A DNA stretch of 64,000 nucleotides, from contig CAJMLW010000009.1 of NCBI GenBank assembly GCA_905214495.1, forward strand, positions 6,810 to 70,809, in the 5' to 3' direction. The notes beneath the pieces are model-generated. The model did no database searches. It was not told where the DNA came from and was given only the letters and a program-made list of their open reading frames with translations. Numbering within the stretch: the stretch's first letter is position 1; each line of letters begins with the position of its first letter. This document shows, piece by piece, positions 26,529-34,380 of this stretch. This stretch comes from an uncultured bacterium (lineage in GTDB: Bacteria > Bacillota > Negativicutes > Veillonellales > Veillonellaceae). Position numbers and translations under genes: made by a program.

Positions 26529-26542
26529 ATAGTGTACACTAT
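26529..26542. promoter_or_regulatory. Perfect 14-bp palindrome in a promoter region
   Basis: ATAGTGTACACTAT overlaps a TATAAT (26540-26545) and sits just downstream of TTGACA (26522-26527). The two hexamers are only 12 bases apart, so the TTGACA is probably not the -35. The palindrome looks like a repressor site for the PC4-like gene. Confidence 0.5.
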
Positions 26543-26566
26543 AATTAGGTGAGGAGGGAGGTAACA

Positions 26567-26836
26567 ATGGCTGTTATTAATTTCGAAATTTTCAAAGTTA
26601 TCGGCACATTATCTGAAGATAAAGATGGCTGGAAAAAACAACTTACATGCACAAGCTGGGGAAAATATAATCCTAAATTTGACCTTCGCGCTTGGGATAG
26701 CGAATATACAAGTATGAAAAAAGGGATTACTCTTTCCTTAGAAGAATTGATTGCATTACGTGATCTTTTGAATGAAAGTGATTTGGAAACTATCTTAGCG
26801 GAAGCAATTGAAGAAAAACAGGCTTCTAAAGAGTAG
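26567..26836 (+). CDS. PC4/YdbC-like ssDNA-binding protein
   Basis: An 89-residue protein of the bacterial YdbC/transcriptional coactivator PC4 family, which binds single-stranded DNA or RNA as a dimer. The strand pattern FEIFKVIGTLSE, GWKKQLTCTSWG, KFDLRAWD and the final helix ITLSLEELIALRDLL are characteristic. ATG at 26567 is chosen over GTG at 26549 because GAGGAGGGAGG lies directly before it. It appears monocistronic with a palindrome-containing promoter; a second promoter follows for rpmE. Role in vivo unknown. Confidence 0.85.
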   Translation: MAVINFEIFKVIGTLSEDKDGWKKQLTCTSWGKYNPKFDLRAWDSEYTSMKKGITLSLEELIALRDLLNESDLETILAEAIEEKQASKE

Positions 26837-26840
26837 TTTC

Positions 26841-26869
26841 TTGATTTGTACGTATTATCGTGCTATAAT
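26841..26869 (+). promoter_or_regulatory. Promoter of rpmE
   Basis: TTGATT (26841-26846) and TATAAT (26864-26869) with a 17-base spacer, about 40 bases before the start codon. Confidence 0.7.
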
Positions 26870-26909
26870 CTATAAGAATAATATTGATTGCTGGAAAGAG
26901 GTGTATAGA

Positions 26910-27107
26910 ATGAAACAAGGTATTCATCCAGACTATAAAGAAGCTACAGTAACTTGCGGTTGTGGCAACACATTCAAAACTGGCTCTGTAAAAGAAGACC
27001 TTCGTGTAGACGTTTGCTCCAAATGCCATCCGTTCTTCACTGGTCAACAACGTGCGGCTCAAGCTCGTGGTCGTATCGAACAATTTAACAAACGTTACGG
27101 TAAATAA
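26910..27107 (+). CDS. rpmE: 50S ribosomal protein L31 (zinc-binding form)
   Basis: A 65-residue L31 of the large ribosomal subunit. It starts MKQGIHPDYKEATVTCGCGN and keeps four cysteines (CGC and CSKC), so it is the zinc-containing C+ type rather than the zinc-free paralogue used in zinc starvation. ATG at 26910 follows GAAAGAGGTG; longer in-frame versions have no support. It has its own promoter and a weak terminator, and heads the conserved rpmE-DUF1385-prfA-prmC block. Confidence 0.95.
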   Translation: MKQGIHPDYKEATVTCGCGNTFKTGSVKEDLRVDVCSKCHPFFTGQQRAAQARGRIEQFNKRYGK

Positions 27108-27131
27108 TAGTTTATGTAGCGAAACAATTAT

Positions 27132-27162
27132 TGGCAGGGCTTTGGGCTCTGCCTCTATTTGT
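27132..27162 (+). terminator. Weak terminator or attenuator after rpmE
   Basis: GGCAGGGC pairs with GCTCTGCC (one wobble) across TTTGG, followed by TCTATTTGTTT. The interrupted T tract suggests partial read-through into the DUF1385 gene. Confidence 0.55.
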
Positions 27163-27179
27163 TTATGAAAGGAAATCCT

Positions 27180-28076
27180 TTGGCAAAAGAACGTATTAAG
27201 AAGTTCGTTGGTGGACAAGCTGTAATTGAAGGCGTCATGATGCGTGGACCGGGGTATACGGCAACAGCTGTACGTGAGCCTTCCGGTTCTATCGTGGTGC
27301 AAAAGGAAGCCACTACGTCCATTCAAGAGCGATATCCTATATTAAAGAAACCATTTTTACGAGGCTGTATAGCCTTATATGAATCTCTTGTTATCGGTAT
27401 GAAGGCATTATCCTTCTCCGCAAAAGCGGCTGGTGATGAAGAGGAAGAAATGTCGAATAGTGAAATTGTCATTACCATGATTTTTTCAACACTATTTGCC
27501 ATCGCCTTATTTGTAGCCCTTCCTACATTTGTAGTTAAATTTATTCCTGGCATTCAAGATAATCACTTTATTTTGAACCTTGTTGAAGGTGCTATTCGCT
27601 TGGCTTTGTTTTTGCTCTATATATGGGGGATTGGTCAAACCAAGGATATACAACGTGTATTCCAATACCATGGAGCCGAGCATAAGACCATTCATGCTTA
27701 TGAAAATGATCTACCTTTGACTGTAGAAAATGTGCGTGCTCAATCTCGTTTACATCCGAGATGCGGAACCAATTTTTTACTCATTGTAATGGTAGTTAGT
27801 ATATTTGTATTTGCCTTTTTAGGCTGGCCTAACTTGCTAGAGCGCATTGTGTCACGTGTTTTACTGATGCCTGTCGTAGCAGGTATTGCCTATGAATTTA
27901 TTCGTTTTGCAGGACGTAGTGAAAGCTCCTTTGTAAAATCTCTCGTTAAACCGGGATTGGCGTTGCAATACATGACGACCCGTGAACCAGAAGCAGACCA
28001 AATCGAAGTGGCTATTCGTGCTCTAGAAGAGGTGCGTCCTCCAGAAGAAGATGCTTATGAAGATGAAACATATTAA
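27180..28076 (+). CDS. DUF1385 membrane protein (YqhQ-like)
   Basis: A 298-residue membrane protein of the DUF1385/YqhQ family. GGQAVIEGVMMRGP is the diagnostic N-terminal block; QYHGAEHKTIHAYE and RLHPRCGTNF are conserved His/Cys-containing motifs suggestive of a metal site. Hydrophobic segments lie at about 100-120, 140-155 and 195-240. No function is established. The start is uncertain: TTG at 27180 has AAAGGA before it, while ATG at 27165 has none. It precedes prfA, a linkage common in Firmicutes. Confidence 0.87.
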   Translation: MAKERIKKFVGGQAVIEGVMMRGPGYTATAVREPSGSIVVQKEATTSIQERYPILKKPFLRGCIALYESLVIGMKALSFSAKAAGDEEEEMSNSEIVITMIFSTLFAIALFVALPTFVVKFIPGIQDNHFILNLVEGAIRLALFLLYIWGIGQTKDIQRVFQYHGAEHKTIHAYENDLPLTVENVRAQSRLHPRCGTNFLLIVMVVSIFVFAFLGWPNLLERIVSRVLLMPVVAGIAYEFIRFAGRSESSFVKSLVKPGLALQYMTTREPEADQIEVAIRALEEVRPPEEDAYEDETY

Positions 28077-28090
28077 GATTGAGGTTATAT

Positions 28091-29173
28091 ATGTTAGTAG
28101 ATAAATTACAAGTTATTGAAGATAAATTTATGGATCTAGAGCAACGCATCAGTGACCCTGAAATCATTGCTCGTCAAGATGAATGGCGTAAATTAACACG
28201 TCAACATGCACAATTATCTGAAACTGTAGAAGCCTTTCGAGAATATAAAAAGGTTTTGGCCGGCATTGATGAAGCTATGGAAGTCATTGAAGATAAATCG
28301 ATGGATGAAGAATTCCGTGAAATGGCTCAAGAAGAGTTGAAAGAATTGAAACCTCAAAAAGAGGAATTAGAAGAGAAATTACAGATTCTCTTATTACCAA
28401 AGGACCCTAACGATGATAAAAATATTATCATCGAAATTCGTGGCGGTGCTGGTGGCGATGAAGCGGCATTATTTGCAGGCGACTTATTCCGCATGTATAC
28501 AAAATATGCTGAACATCAAGGTTGGCGCTGTGAAATCATCGATGCTAATGAACCTGAACTAGGCGGTTTTAAAGAGGTTGTATTCTCTGTAGATGGTGAG
28601 AATGTATATTCTAAGATGAAATTTGAATCTGGCGTACATCGTGTACAACGGGTTCCAACTACAGAAACACAAGGTCGTGTACATACATCTACGGTTACTG
28701 TGGCAGTACTTCCTGAAATGGAAGATGTTGATATTGAAATCAATGACAAAGATTTGAAAATCGATACATATCGCGCCAGTGGTGCCGGCGGTCAGCATAT
28801 CAATAAAACAGAATCTGCCGTCCGTATTACTCACTTACCAACAGGTATTGTCGTAGCTTGTCAGGATCAACGTTCTCAATTACAGAACAGAGAAAAGGCG
28901 ATGCGTGTATTGCGTGCAAAATTGCAAGATAAGGCTGAACAAGAAGCCACAGCTAGCATGGCTGCAGACCGCAAGAGCCAAGTTGGTACAGGTGATCGTA
29001 GTGAACGTATTCGTACGTATAACTACCCACAAGGCCGCGTAACAGATCATCGTATTAATTTAACATTGTATAAATTAGATGCTATTTTAAATGGCGATCT
29101 CGATGAAATCATTCAAGCCTTAAATGCTGCTGATCAAGCGGCTAAAATGCAGGAGGCTAATACAAATGTATAA
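28091..29173 (+). CDS. prfA: Peptide chain release factor 1
   Basis: A 360-residue class I release factor recognising UAA and UAG. The GGQ loop that triggers peptidyl-tRNA hydrolysis appears as GAGGQHINKTESAVRITH (around residues 231-248). The codon-recognition loop should lie in domain 2, in the segment RVQRVPTTETQGRVHTS, whose PTTE-type tetrapeptide stands where RF1 has PxT. ATG at 28091 is preferred to TTG at 28079, since TTGAGGT lies between them as ribosome-binding site. PrmC, encoded next, methylates the GGQ glutamine. Confidence 0.96.
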   Translation: MLVDKLQVIEDKFMDLEQRISDPEIIARQDEWRKLTRQHAQLSETVEAFREYKKVLAGIDEAMEVIEDKSMDEEFREMAQEELKELKPQKEELEEKLQILLLPKDPNDDKNIIIEIRGGAGGDEAALFAGDLFRMYTKYAEHQGWRCEIIDANEPELGGFKEVVFSVDGENVYSKMKFESGVHRVQRVPTTETQGRVHTSTVTVAVLPEMEDVDIEINDKDLKIDTYRASGAGGQHINKTESAVRITHLPTGIVVACQDQRSQLQNREKAMRVLRAKLQDKAEQEATASMAADRKSQVGTGDRSERIRTYNYPQGRVTDHRINLTLYKLDAILNGDLDEIIQALNAADQAAKMQEANTNV

Positions 29174-30035
29174 GGAGATTTGGACGATTGGTCGTATTCT
29201 CCAGTGGACAGAGCAGTACTTTCAAAGCAAGGGGATGGATACACCTCGACTTGATGGGGAAGTACTGCTTTCTCACGTTTTAGGGATAAATCGCATATAT
29301 CTATATACTCATTATGACCAACCGTTAGAGCAAGAAGAACTTGATCGATTTAGACCTCTCGTTATTGAACGTGCAAAAGGGCATTCTGTGGCATCTTTAA
29401 CGGGAACTAAAGATTTTATGGGATTAACATTTTCTGTCAATGATAAGGTCCTCATTCCTCGTCCCGATACAGAAACATTAGTAGAATATGTATTAAGTAC
29501 GTATTATCAACAAGACTCTATTCGCATTCTTGATATGTGTACGGGCCCTGGTACTATTCTACTAAGTCTCTTGCATTATTTGCCTACAGCAACGGGGATG
29601 GGCCTTGATATTTCTGGTGATGCCCTTGCAGTGGCTATGCAGAATCAGGAAGCATTTAATGTGGAAAATCGTAGCGAATTTCACGAATCAGATATGTTTG
29701 CCTATTTAGAAAATAAAAGTGAACTATTTGATGTGATTGTATCCAACCCGCCTTATATTCGATTAGAAGATAAGAAAATCTTGTCTCCTGACGTACTTAA
29801 TGAACCCCATATTGCATTATTTGGTGGTGAAGATGGCCTTGATTTCTATCGACAGTTAGCTATGGAGTGCCTTAAATATCTTAAACCTCATGGCCTTGTA
29901 GCTTTTGAGGTAGGATATGATCAAGCTGAAGCTGTAAAATCTTTGCTGGAGGCTGTTGGTTCCTATATAGATATATCCTTTGCAGCTGATTTAGCGGGCA
30001 TTAATCGGGTTGTGACGGCTCGCGTGAAGGGGTGA
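29166..30035 (+). CDS. prmC: Release factor glutamine methyltransferase
   Basis: A 289-residue SAM-dependent N5-glutamine methyltransferase (HemK) modifying the GGQ motif of release factors. The catalytic SNPPYIR tetrapeptide is present, with the SAM strand LDMCTGPGTILLSLL (DxCTGxG) and an N-terminal helical domain with RLDGEVLLSHVLGINR. ATG at 29166 overlaps the end of prfA by 8 bases and has AGGAGG 9 bases upstream, so the two are translationally coupled. A longer in-frame ORF from 29124 is not supported. Confidence 0.95.
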   Translation: MYKEIWTIGRILQWTEQYFQSKGMDTPRLDGEVLLSHVLGINRIYLYTHYDQPLEQEELDRFRPLVIERAKGHSVASLTGTKDFMGLTFSVNDKVLIPRPDTETLVEYVLSTYYQQDSIRILDMCTGPGTILLSLLHYLPTATGMGLDISGDALAVAMQNQEAFNVENRSEFHESDMFAYLENKSELFDVIVSNPPYIRLEDKKILSPDVLNEPHIALFGGEDGLDFYRQLAMECLKYLKPHGLVAFEVGYDQAEAVKSLLEAVGSYIDISFAADLAGINRVVTARVKG

Positions 30036-30039
30036 GAAT

Positions 30040-31074
30040 GTGGAGACTAAAATCATTACCGAACTAATAAGAGATAATCTTCAATTAGTTGCACATGCAT
30101 TGCGTCATGGTGACGTTGTAGCAATTCCTACGGAAACCGTATATGGTCTTGGTGCTAATGGCCTCGATACTGACGCAATGGATAAAATTTATGCTGCTAA
30201 AGGTCGTCCATCAGATAATCCGTTAATATTACATGTACCAAATGCGGAAAGTATTAAACCGCTTGTGAAAGAAATACCTGAAACAGCAAAGACGTTGATT
30301 AAGGCTTTCTGGCCAGGCCCTTTAACAATCACATTACCTAAATCTGATCTCGTTCCTGACCGTGCAACTGGTGGTTTAGCTCGGGTGGCATTACGTTGCC
30401 CAGATCACGATGTATGCCGTAATATATTAGAATTGGCCGGTGTGCCTATCGCAGCGCCTAGTGCCAATATTTCAGGTCGTCCAAGCCCGACTACAGCACA
30501 ATCCGTTTATGATGATATGAATGGACGTATTCCTTATATTGTGGATGCTGGAATCTGTACGATTGGTGTGGAATCTACTGTTGTAGAGGTTAGAGATGAT
30601 GGTGTGACAATCTTACGGCCAGGTGGAATTACAAAAGAAATGTTAGAACAAGTTGTAGATAATGTGTCCTATGATCCATTTTTGTCGTCTCAAAATGAAG
30701 CGCCAAAGGCTCCTGGTATGAAGTATAAGCATTATGCTCCCAATGCACCTATGCGTGCTTTTATAGGAAATTCAAAGGATGTGGCGGAAGCTTTCAACAA
30801 TGTGATTCGTGAACAGGAAAGTAAGCGTGGTGCATTTTTGGTTAGTCAAGAAACATATGATTTGTTAAAAGATAGTGTACACGGTGAATTTTATGTATAT
30901 GGACATAGTGGTGATGCGGTAGCCTTGGCTCATGACTTTTATAAAACATTACATCATTTTAATGAATGTGATGTAGACTATATTTTAGCAGAAGGTGTTG
31001 AGAATACAGGCCTCGGTGTAGCGGTCATGAATCGCATGGAAAAGGCGTGTGCTGGTCATATTATCTATTTATAA
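30040..31074 (+). CDS. L-threonylcarbamoyladenylate synthase (Sua5 type)
   Basis: A 344-residue enzyme making threonylcarbamoyl-AMP from threonine, bicarbonate and ATP for the t6A37 tRNA modification. The YrdC domain (about 1-215) shows AIPTETVYGLGANG, KGRPSDNPLILHV and APSANISGRPSPT; the C-terminal Sua5 domain (about 230-344) follows a linker with KAPGMKYKHYAPNAP. This corresponds to Bacillus ywlC. GTG start with AAGGGGTGAG before it, 4 bases after prmC. Confidence 0.94.
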   Translation: METKIITELIRDNLQLVAHALRHGDVVAIPTETVYGLGANGLDTDAMDKIYAAKGRPSDNPLILHVPNAESIKPLVKEIPETAKTLIKAFWPGPLTITLPKSDLVPDRATGGLARVALRCPDHDVCRNILELAGVPIAAPSANISGRPSPTTAQSVYDDMNGRIPYIVDAGICTIGVESTVVEVRDDGVTILRPGGITKEMLEQVVDNVSYDPFLSSQNEAPKAPGMKYKHYAPNAPMRAFIGNSKDVAEAFNNVIREQESKRGAFLVSQETYDLLKDSVHGEFYVYGHSGDAVALAHDFYKTLHHFNECDVDYILAEGVENTGLGVAVMNRMEKACAGHIIYL

Positions 31075-31120
31075 GCAATTAGGTAATATTTATTATGTCC
31101 ATTCATAATAGAAAAATGTC

Positions 31121-31148
31121 TTTACATATTGGATGTATTTGCTATAAT
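31121..31148 (+). promoter_or_regulatory. Promoter of the arginine phosphatase-like/rpiB pair
   Basis: TTTACA (31121-31126) and TATAAT (31143-31148) with a 16-base spacer, about 40 bases before the start codon. Confidence 0.7.
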
Positions 31149-31189
31149 GTATAAATAGCCACAGAAATTGTGGCGGTAAGGATGTCATT

Positions 31190-31630
31190 ATGAATATTTT
31201 GTATGTATGTACTGGTAATACCTGTCGTAGCCCAATGGCAGAAGGTATTACGCGGGCCTTGGCAACAGAGCTTGGTCTAGATGTGAATGTAGTTTCTGCT
31301 GGATTATTTGCTGCTTATGGTGCCAAGCCTACCGAAGAAGCTGTGATTGCGATTCAATCTATTGCTGACATTTCTGACCATGAATCAAGACCTCTTACAA
31401 TGAATCTTGTCAATTCATCGGATTTGATTATTGGTATGACACAAGACCATAAATCTGTGTTACTTCGTCAATTTCCTTTTGAAGTAGCTAAAATTAAAAC
31501 CCTTGCTGAATGGGGGCATGGTACAGGAGATGTGGTAGATCCTTTCGGTTCAAATCAAGACGTATATAATCAATGTGCTGAGCAAATTTATAATTTGGTG
31601 AAAGCTGGATTAGTATCATCAAAAGAATAG
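31190..31630 (+). CDS. Low-molecular-weight phosphatase, protein-arginine phosphatase-like (YwlE)
   Basis: A 146-residue phosphatase with the P-loop Cys7-Thr-Gly-Asn-Thr11-Cys-Arg13-Ser-Pro and the general acid in VDPFGSN. Thr11 is the residue that gives Bacillus YwlE its phosphoarginine specificity; tyrosine phosphatases of the family have Ile or Leu there. The genomic position between ywlC and rpiB is also that of ywlE. Phosphoarginine phosphatase activity is therefore likely but inferred; its partner kinase McsB is not in the window. Confidence 0.88.
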   Translation: MNILYVCTGNTCRSPMAEGITRALATELGLDVNVVSAGLFAAYGAKPTEEAVIAIQSIADISDHESRPLTMNLVNSSDLIIGMTQDHKSVLLRQFPFEVAKIKTLAEWGHGTGDVVDPFGSNQDVYNQCAEQIYNLVKAGLVSSKE

Positions 31631-31641
31631 GAGAACAAGCT

Positions 31642-32079
31642 ATGAAAATTGCTATTGGTTGTGATCATGGTGGATTACATTTAAAACAAGAAATTAAGGA
31701 ATTATTGTCTACATTAGGCCATGAAGTGGAAGATTTTGGTACACATAGTACAGAATCTTGTGATTATCCGGATATTGCTGAACCAGTAGCACATGCCGTT
31801 GTAGATGGTGCAGCAGATCGAGGTATCTTAATCTGTGGTACAGGCATTGGGATTGGTATTGCAGCTAATAAAATTGCAGGTGTACGTGCAGCGCTTTGCC
31901 ACGATACATTTTCCGCACATGCAAGTCGCGAACATAATAATGCTAATATTCTTACGATGGGGGAACGCGTTATTGGACCGGGCCTTGCAAAGGATATTGT
32001 TACGATTTGGCTTAATACAGAATTTGAAGGCGGACGTCATGCACGTCGCGTAGAAAAAATTTCTGCTCTTGAAAAATAA
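31642..32079 (+). CDS. rpiB: Ribose-5-phosphate isomerase B
   Basis: A 145-residue RpiB/LacAB family isomerase interconverting ribose 5-phosphate and ribulose 5-phosphate. GCDHGGLHLK opens the protein, and ILICGTGIGIGIAANK carries the catalytic cysteine. The motif TMGERVIGP matches RpiB. ATG is preceded by AGGAGAA, 11 bases after the phosphatase gene, so the two are probably co-transcribed. The closely related LacA/LacB are less likely given the context. Confidence 0.94.
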   Translation: MKIAIGCDHGGLHLKQEIKELLSTLGHEVEDFGTHSTESCDYPDIAEPVAHAVVDGAADRGILICGTGIGIGIAANKIAGVRAALCHDTFSAHASREHNNANILTMGERVIGPGLAKDIVTIWLNTEFEGGRHARRVEKISALEK

Positions 32080-32138
32080 TACATCTTTATTCAATTAGTT
32101 ATCACATTATATTTACATATATTTCAAGGAGGATTTCC

Positions 32139-33380
32139 ATGAGTTTCTTAGCAAAACAAGACCCTAATATTAAAGCAGTTATCGATCAAGAATTAATGCG
32201 TCAACGTGATAAATTAGAAATGATCGCTTCTGAAAATATCGTATCCCAAGCCGTTATGGAAGCTCAAGGTAGTGTATTGACTAACAAATACGCTGAAGGC
32301 TACCCTGGCAAACGTTATTATGGTGGTTGCGAACATGTGGACGTAGTAGAAACATTGGCTATTGAACGCGCTAAACGTTTATTTGGTGCAGAACATGCAA
32401 ATGTACAACCACATTCTGGGTCTCAAGCTAACTTTGCTGTATATTTTGCTATGTTAAAACCTGGTGATACTATTGTCGGTATGAACTTGTCCCATGGTGG
32501 TCACTTAACACATGGTTCTCCTGTAAACGTATCTGGTACATATTTCAATGTTGTTCCTTACGGTGTTAATGCAGATACTCAACAAATCGACTATGATGAA
32601 TTCCGTAACATCGTATTAGAAGCAAAACCTAAGTTAATCATTGCTGGTGGCAGTGCTTACAGCCGTCAAATCGACTTCAAGAAAATGGCTGATGTAGCTC
32701 ATGAAGTAGGCGCGATTTTCATGGTAGATATGGCTCACTTTGCTGGCCTTGTAGCTGCTGGATTACATCCAAATCCAGTAGAATATGCTGATATCGTTAC
32801 AACTACAACACATAAAACATTGCGTGGTCCTCGTGGGGGTATGATTTTGTGCAAAGAAGAATATGCAAAAGCTATTGATAAAGCTGTATTCCCTGGTGTT
32901 CAAGGGGGCCCTTTGATGCATGTTATCGCTGCAAAAGCTGTTGCATTAGGTGAAGCATTACAACCAGAATTTAAAGTATACGCTGAACAAGTTATTAAAA
33001 ATGCAAAAGTATTGGCTGCTGAATTGATGGCTAAAGGTTTGACTATCGTTTCTGGCGGTACAGATACACATGTTATGCTTGTAGATGTGCGCAATACAGG
33101 TTTAACTGGTAAAGAAGCAGAACATCTTCTTGATGAAATCGGCATTACAGCTAATAAAAATACAATTCCATTCGATCCAGCTAGTCCATTTGTAACTAGT
33201 GGCGTTCGTTTAGGTACACCTGCATTGACTACACGTGGTCTTAAAGAAGACGATATGAAAGAAATTGCGGATATTATTGCTACAGTACTCCAAAATCCAG
33301 AAGATACAGCTAAGCATCAAGATGCTGCAAAACGAGTAGCTGCATTATGTGAAAAATATCCTTTATATCCTAACTTATAA
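32139..33380 (+). CDS. glyA: Serine hydroxymethyltransferase
   Basis: A 413-residue PLP enzyme converting serine and tetrahydrofolate to glycine and methylene-tetrahydrofolate. The PLP lysine is in TTTTHKTLRGPRGG, and NKYAEGYPGKRYYGGCEHVD is the N-terminal hallmark (residues about 48-67). AAGGAGG precedes the ATG. It is the main source of one-carbon units for the cell. A strong terminator follows. Confidence 0.97.
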   Translation: MSFLAKQDPNIKAVIDQELMRQRDKLEMIASENIVSQAVMEAQGSVLTNKYAEGYPGKRYYGGCEHVDVVETLAIERAKRLFGAEHANVQPHSGSQANFAVYFAMLKPGDTIVGMNLSHGGHLTHGSPVNVSGTYFNVVPYGVNADTQQIDYDEFRNIVLEAKPKLIIAGGSAYSRQIDFKKMADVAHEVGAIFMVDMAHFAGLVAAGLHPNPVEYADIVTTTTHKTLRGPRGGMILCKEEYAKAIDKAVFPGVQGGPLMHVIAAKAVALGEALQPEFKVYAEQVIKNAKVLAAELMAKGLTIVSGGTDTHVMLVDVRNTGLTGKEAEHLLDEIGITANKNTIPFDPASPFVTSGVRLGTPALTTRGLKEDDMKEIADIIATVLQNPEDTAKHQDAAKRVAALCEKYPLYPNL

Positions 33381-33402
33381 TTTATAGGTATAGTAAGAAC
33401 CT

Positions 33403-33440
33403 AAAAGGGTGAGCAAGAGTTTTTCTTGCTCATCCTTTTT
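33403..33440 (+). terminator. Terminator after glyA
   Basis: AAAAGGGTGAGCAAG pairs with CTTGCTCATCCTTTTT (one wobble) and ends in a T run. Confidence 0.92.
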
Positions 33441-33472
33441 ATGTTTTAGGGGTCATATTTATATGGCAGGAT

Positions 33473-33501
33473 TTGTAAATATGTGATAGAGTATGTATAA
33501 A
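33473..33501 (+). promoter_or_regulatory. Promoter of upp
   Basis: TTGTAA (33473-33478) and TATAAA (33496-33501) with a 17-base spacer; transcription would start near 33508. Confidence 0.65.
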
Positions 33502-33510
33502 GAGTAAAAG

Positions 33511-33546
33511 GCCGAAATAATGATTTCGGATTCGGATTGTTTTTAT
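33511..33546 (+). promoter_or_regulatory. Leader hairpin of upp, possible attenuator
   Basis: CCGAAAT pairs with ATTTCGG across AATG at the very 5' end of the predicted transcript, and TTGTTTTTAT follows nine bases later. This could act as a weak terminator/attenuator or a 5' stability hairpin. No PyrR-binding loop is recognised. Confidence 0.4.
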
Positions 33547-33559
33547 AGGGGGCATAATC

Positions 33560-34186
33560 ATGAACGTTAATGTTATGACACATCCATTGATTCATCATAA
33601 GGTTACATTGATGCGTGATGTACAAACAGGTTCAAAAGATTTCCGCGAATTATTAGATGAAATTACATTGTTGATGGGCTATGAAATTACACGTAATTTA
33701 CCATTAGAAGATGTTGAAGTGCAAACACCATTGACTAAGATGACAGGTAAACGCATTGCAGGTAAGAAATTAGGTATTATTCCAATTTTGCGTGCTGGTC
33801 TTGGCATGGTAAATGGCATGCTTAGCTTGATTCCAACAGCTAAGGTTGGTCATGTCGGTTTATATCGTGATCCAGAAACATTAAAACCAGTAGAATATTA
33901 TTGCAAATTACCTAGTGATGTGGGCGAACGCGATTTCATCGTTACCGATCCAATGCTTGCTACTGGTGGTAGTGCATCTGCAGCGATTACGTTGTTGAAA
34001 GAAAAAGGGGCTAAGAGTATTAAATTGATGTGCCTCGTAGCAGCTCCTGAAGGTGTAGAGGTTGTAAATAAGGAACATCCTGATGTACCTATTTATGTAG
34101 CAGCTCTCGATGAAACATTGAACGAACATGGCTATATCTTGCCTGGTTTAGGTGATGCTGGTGACCGTATTTTCGGTACAAAATAA
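33560..34186 (+). CDS. upp: Uracil phosphoribosyltransferase
   Basis: A 208-residue type I phosphoribosyltransferase salvaging uracil to UMP with PRPP. The PRPP loop is VTDPMLATGGSASAAI, and the uracil-binding end reads GYILPGLGDAGDRIFGTK, both standard for Upp. ATG follows AGGGGGC. It is flanked by its own promoter and terminator. It follows glyA as in Bacillus. Confidence 0.97.
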   Translation: MNVNVMTHPLIHHKVTLMRDVQTGSKDFRELLDEITLLMGYEITRNLPLEDVEVQTPLTKMTGKRIAGKKLGIIPILRAGLGMVNGMLSLIPTAKVGHVGLYRDPETLKPVEYYCKLPSDVGERDFIVTDPMLATGGSASAAITLLKEKGAKSIKLMCLVAAPEGVEVVNKEHPDVPIYVAALDETLNEHGYILPGLGDAGDRIFGTK

Positions 34187-34227
34187 TCACGACATATGAT
34201 AGAGATAAATCTATAAATACGATGTAA

Positions 34228-34253
34228 AAGACGCCCGAAAGGGCGTTTTTTTT
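34228..34253 (+). terminator. Terminator after upp
   Basis: ACGCCC-GAAA-GGGCGT followed by eight T, a compact tetraloop terminator. Confidence 0.93.
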
Positions 34254-34255
34254 AC

Positions 34256-34284
34256 TTGAATAAAGTTGTAATAAGGTATAAAAT
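34256..34284 (+). promoter_or_regulatory. Promoter of the glycolytic operon
   Basis: TTGAAT (34256-34261) and TAAAAT (34279-34284) with a 17-base spacer. It lies just upstream of the CggR-type operator, so a bound repressor would block elongation, as in Bacillus. Confidence 0.6.
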
Positions 34285-34314
34285 AATCTTGTAGAAGTAT
34301 TTTTTTATTTTAGG

Positions 34315-34354
34315 TGGGACCGATTTTGCTTATCTGGGACGAATATCGTTATCC
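34315..34354 (+). promoter_or_regulatory. CggR operator, two direct half-sites
   Basis: TGGGAC at 34315 and 34335 are exactly 20 bases apart. The Bacillus CggR operator has CGGGAC boxes also 20 bases apart, each followed after six bases by TGTC. Here the corresponding positions read TGCT and CGTT, weaker matches. It lies between the promoter and the cggR start. Confidence 0.75.
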
Positions 34355-34380
34355 TTGTCAAAGGGTAAAGGAGGAACCCT

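Noticed and set aside
26522..26545. TTGACA at 26522 as the -35 of the TATAAT at 26540
   Set aside because: The spacer is only 12 bases, too short for sigma-A; the palindrome between them explains the pattern better.
26826..27326. A 166-codon minus-strand ORF across rpmE
   Set aside because: It covers a ribosomal protein gene and its promoter on the other strand, with no start signals; likely chance.
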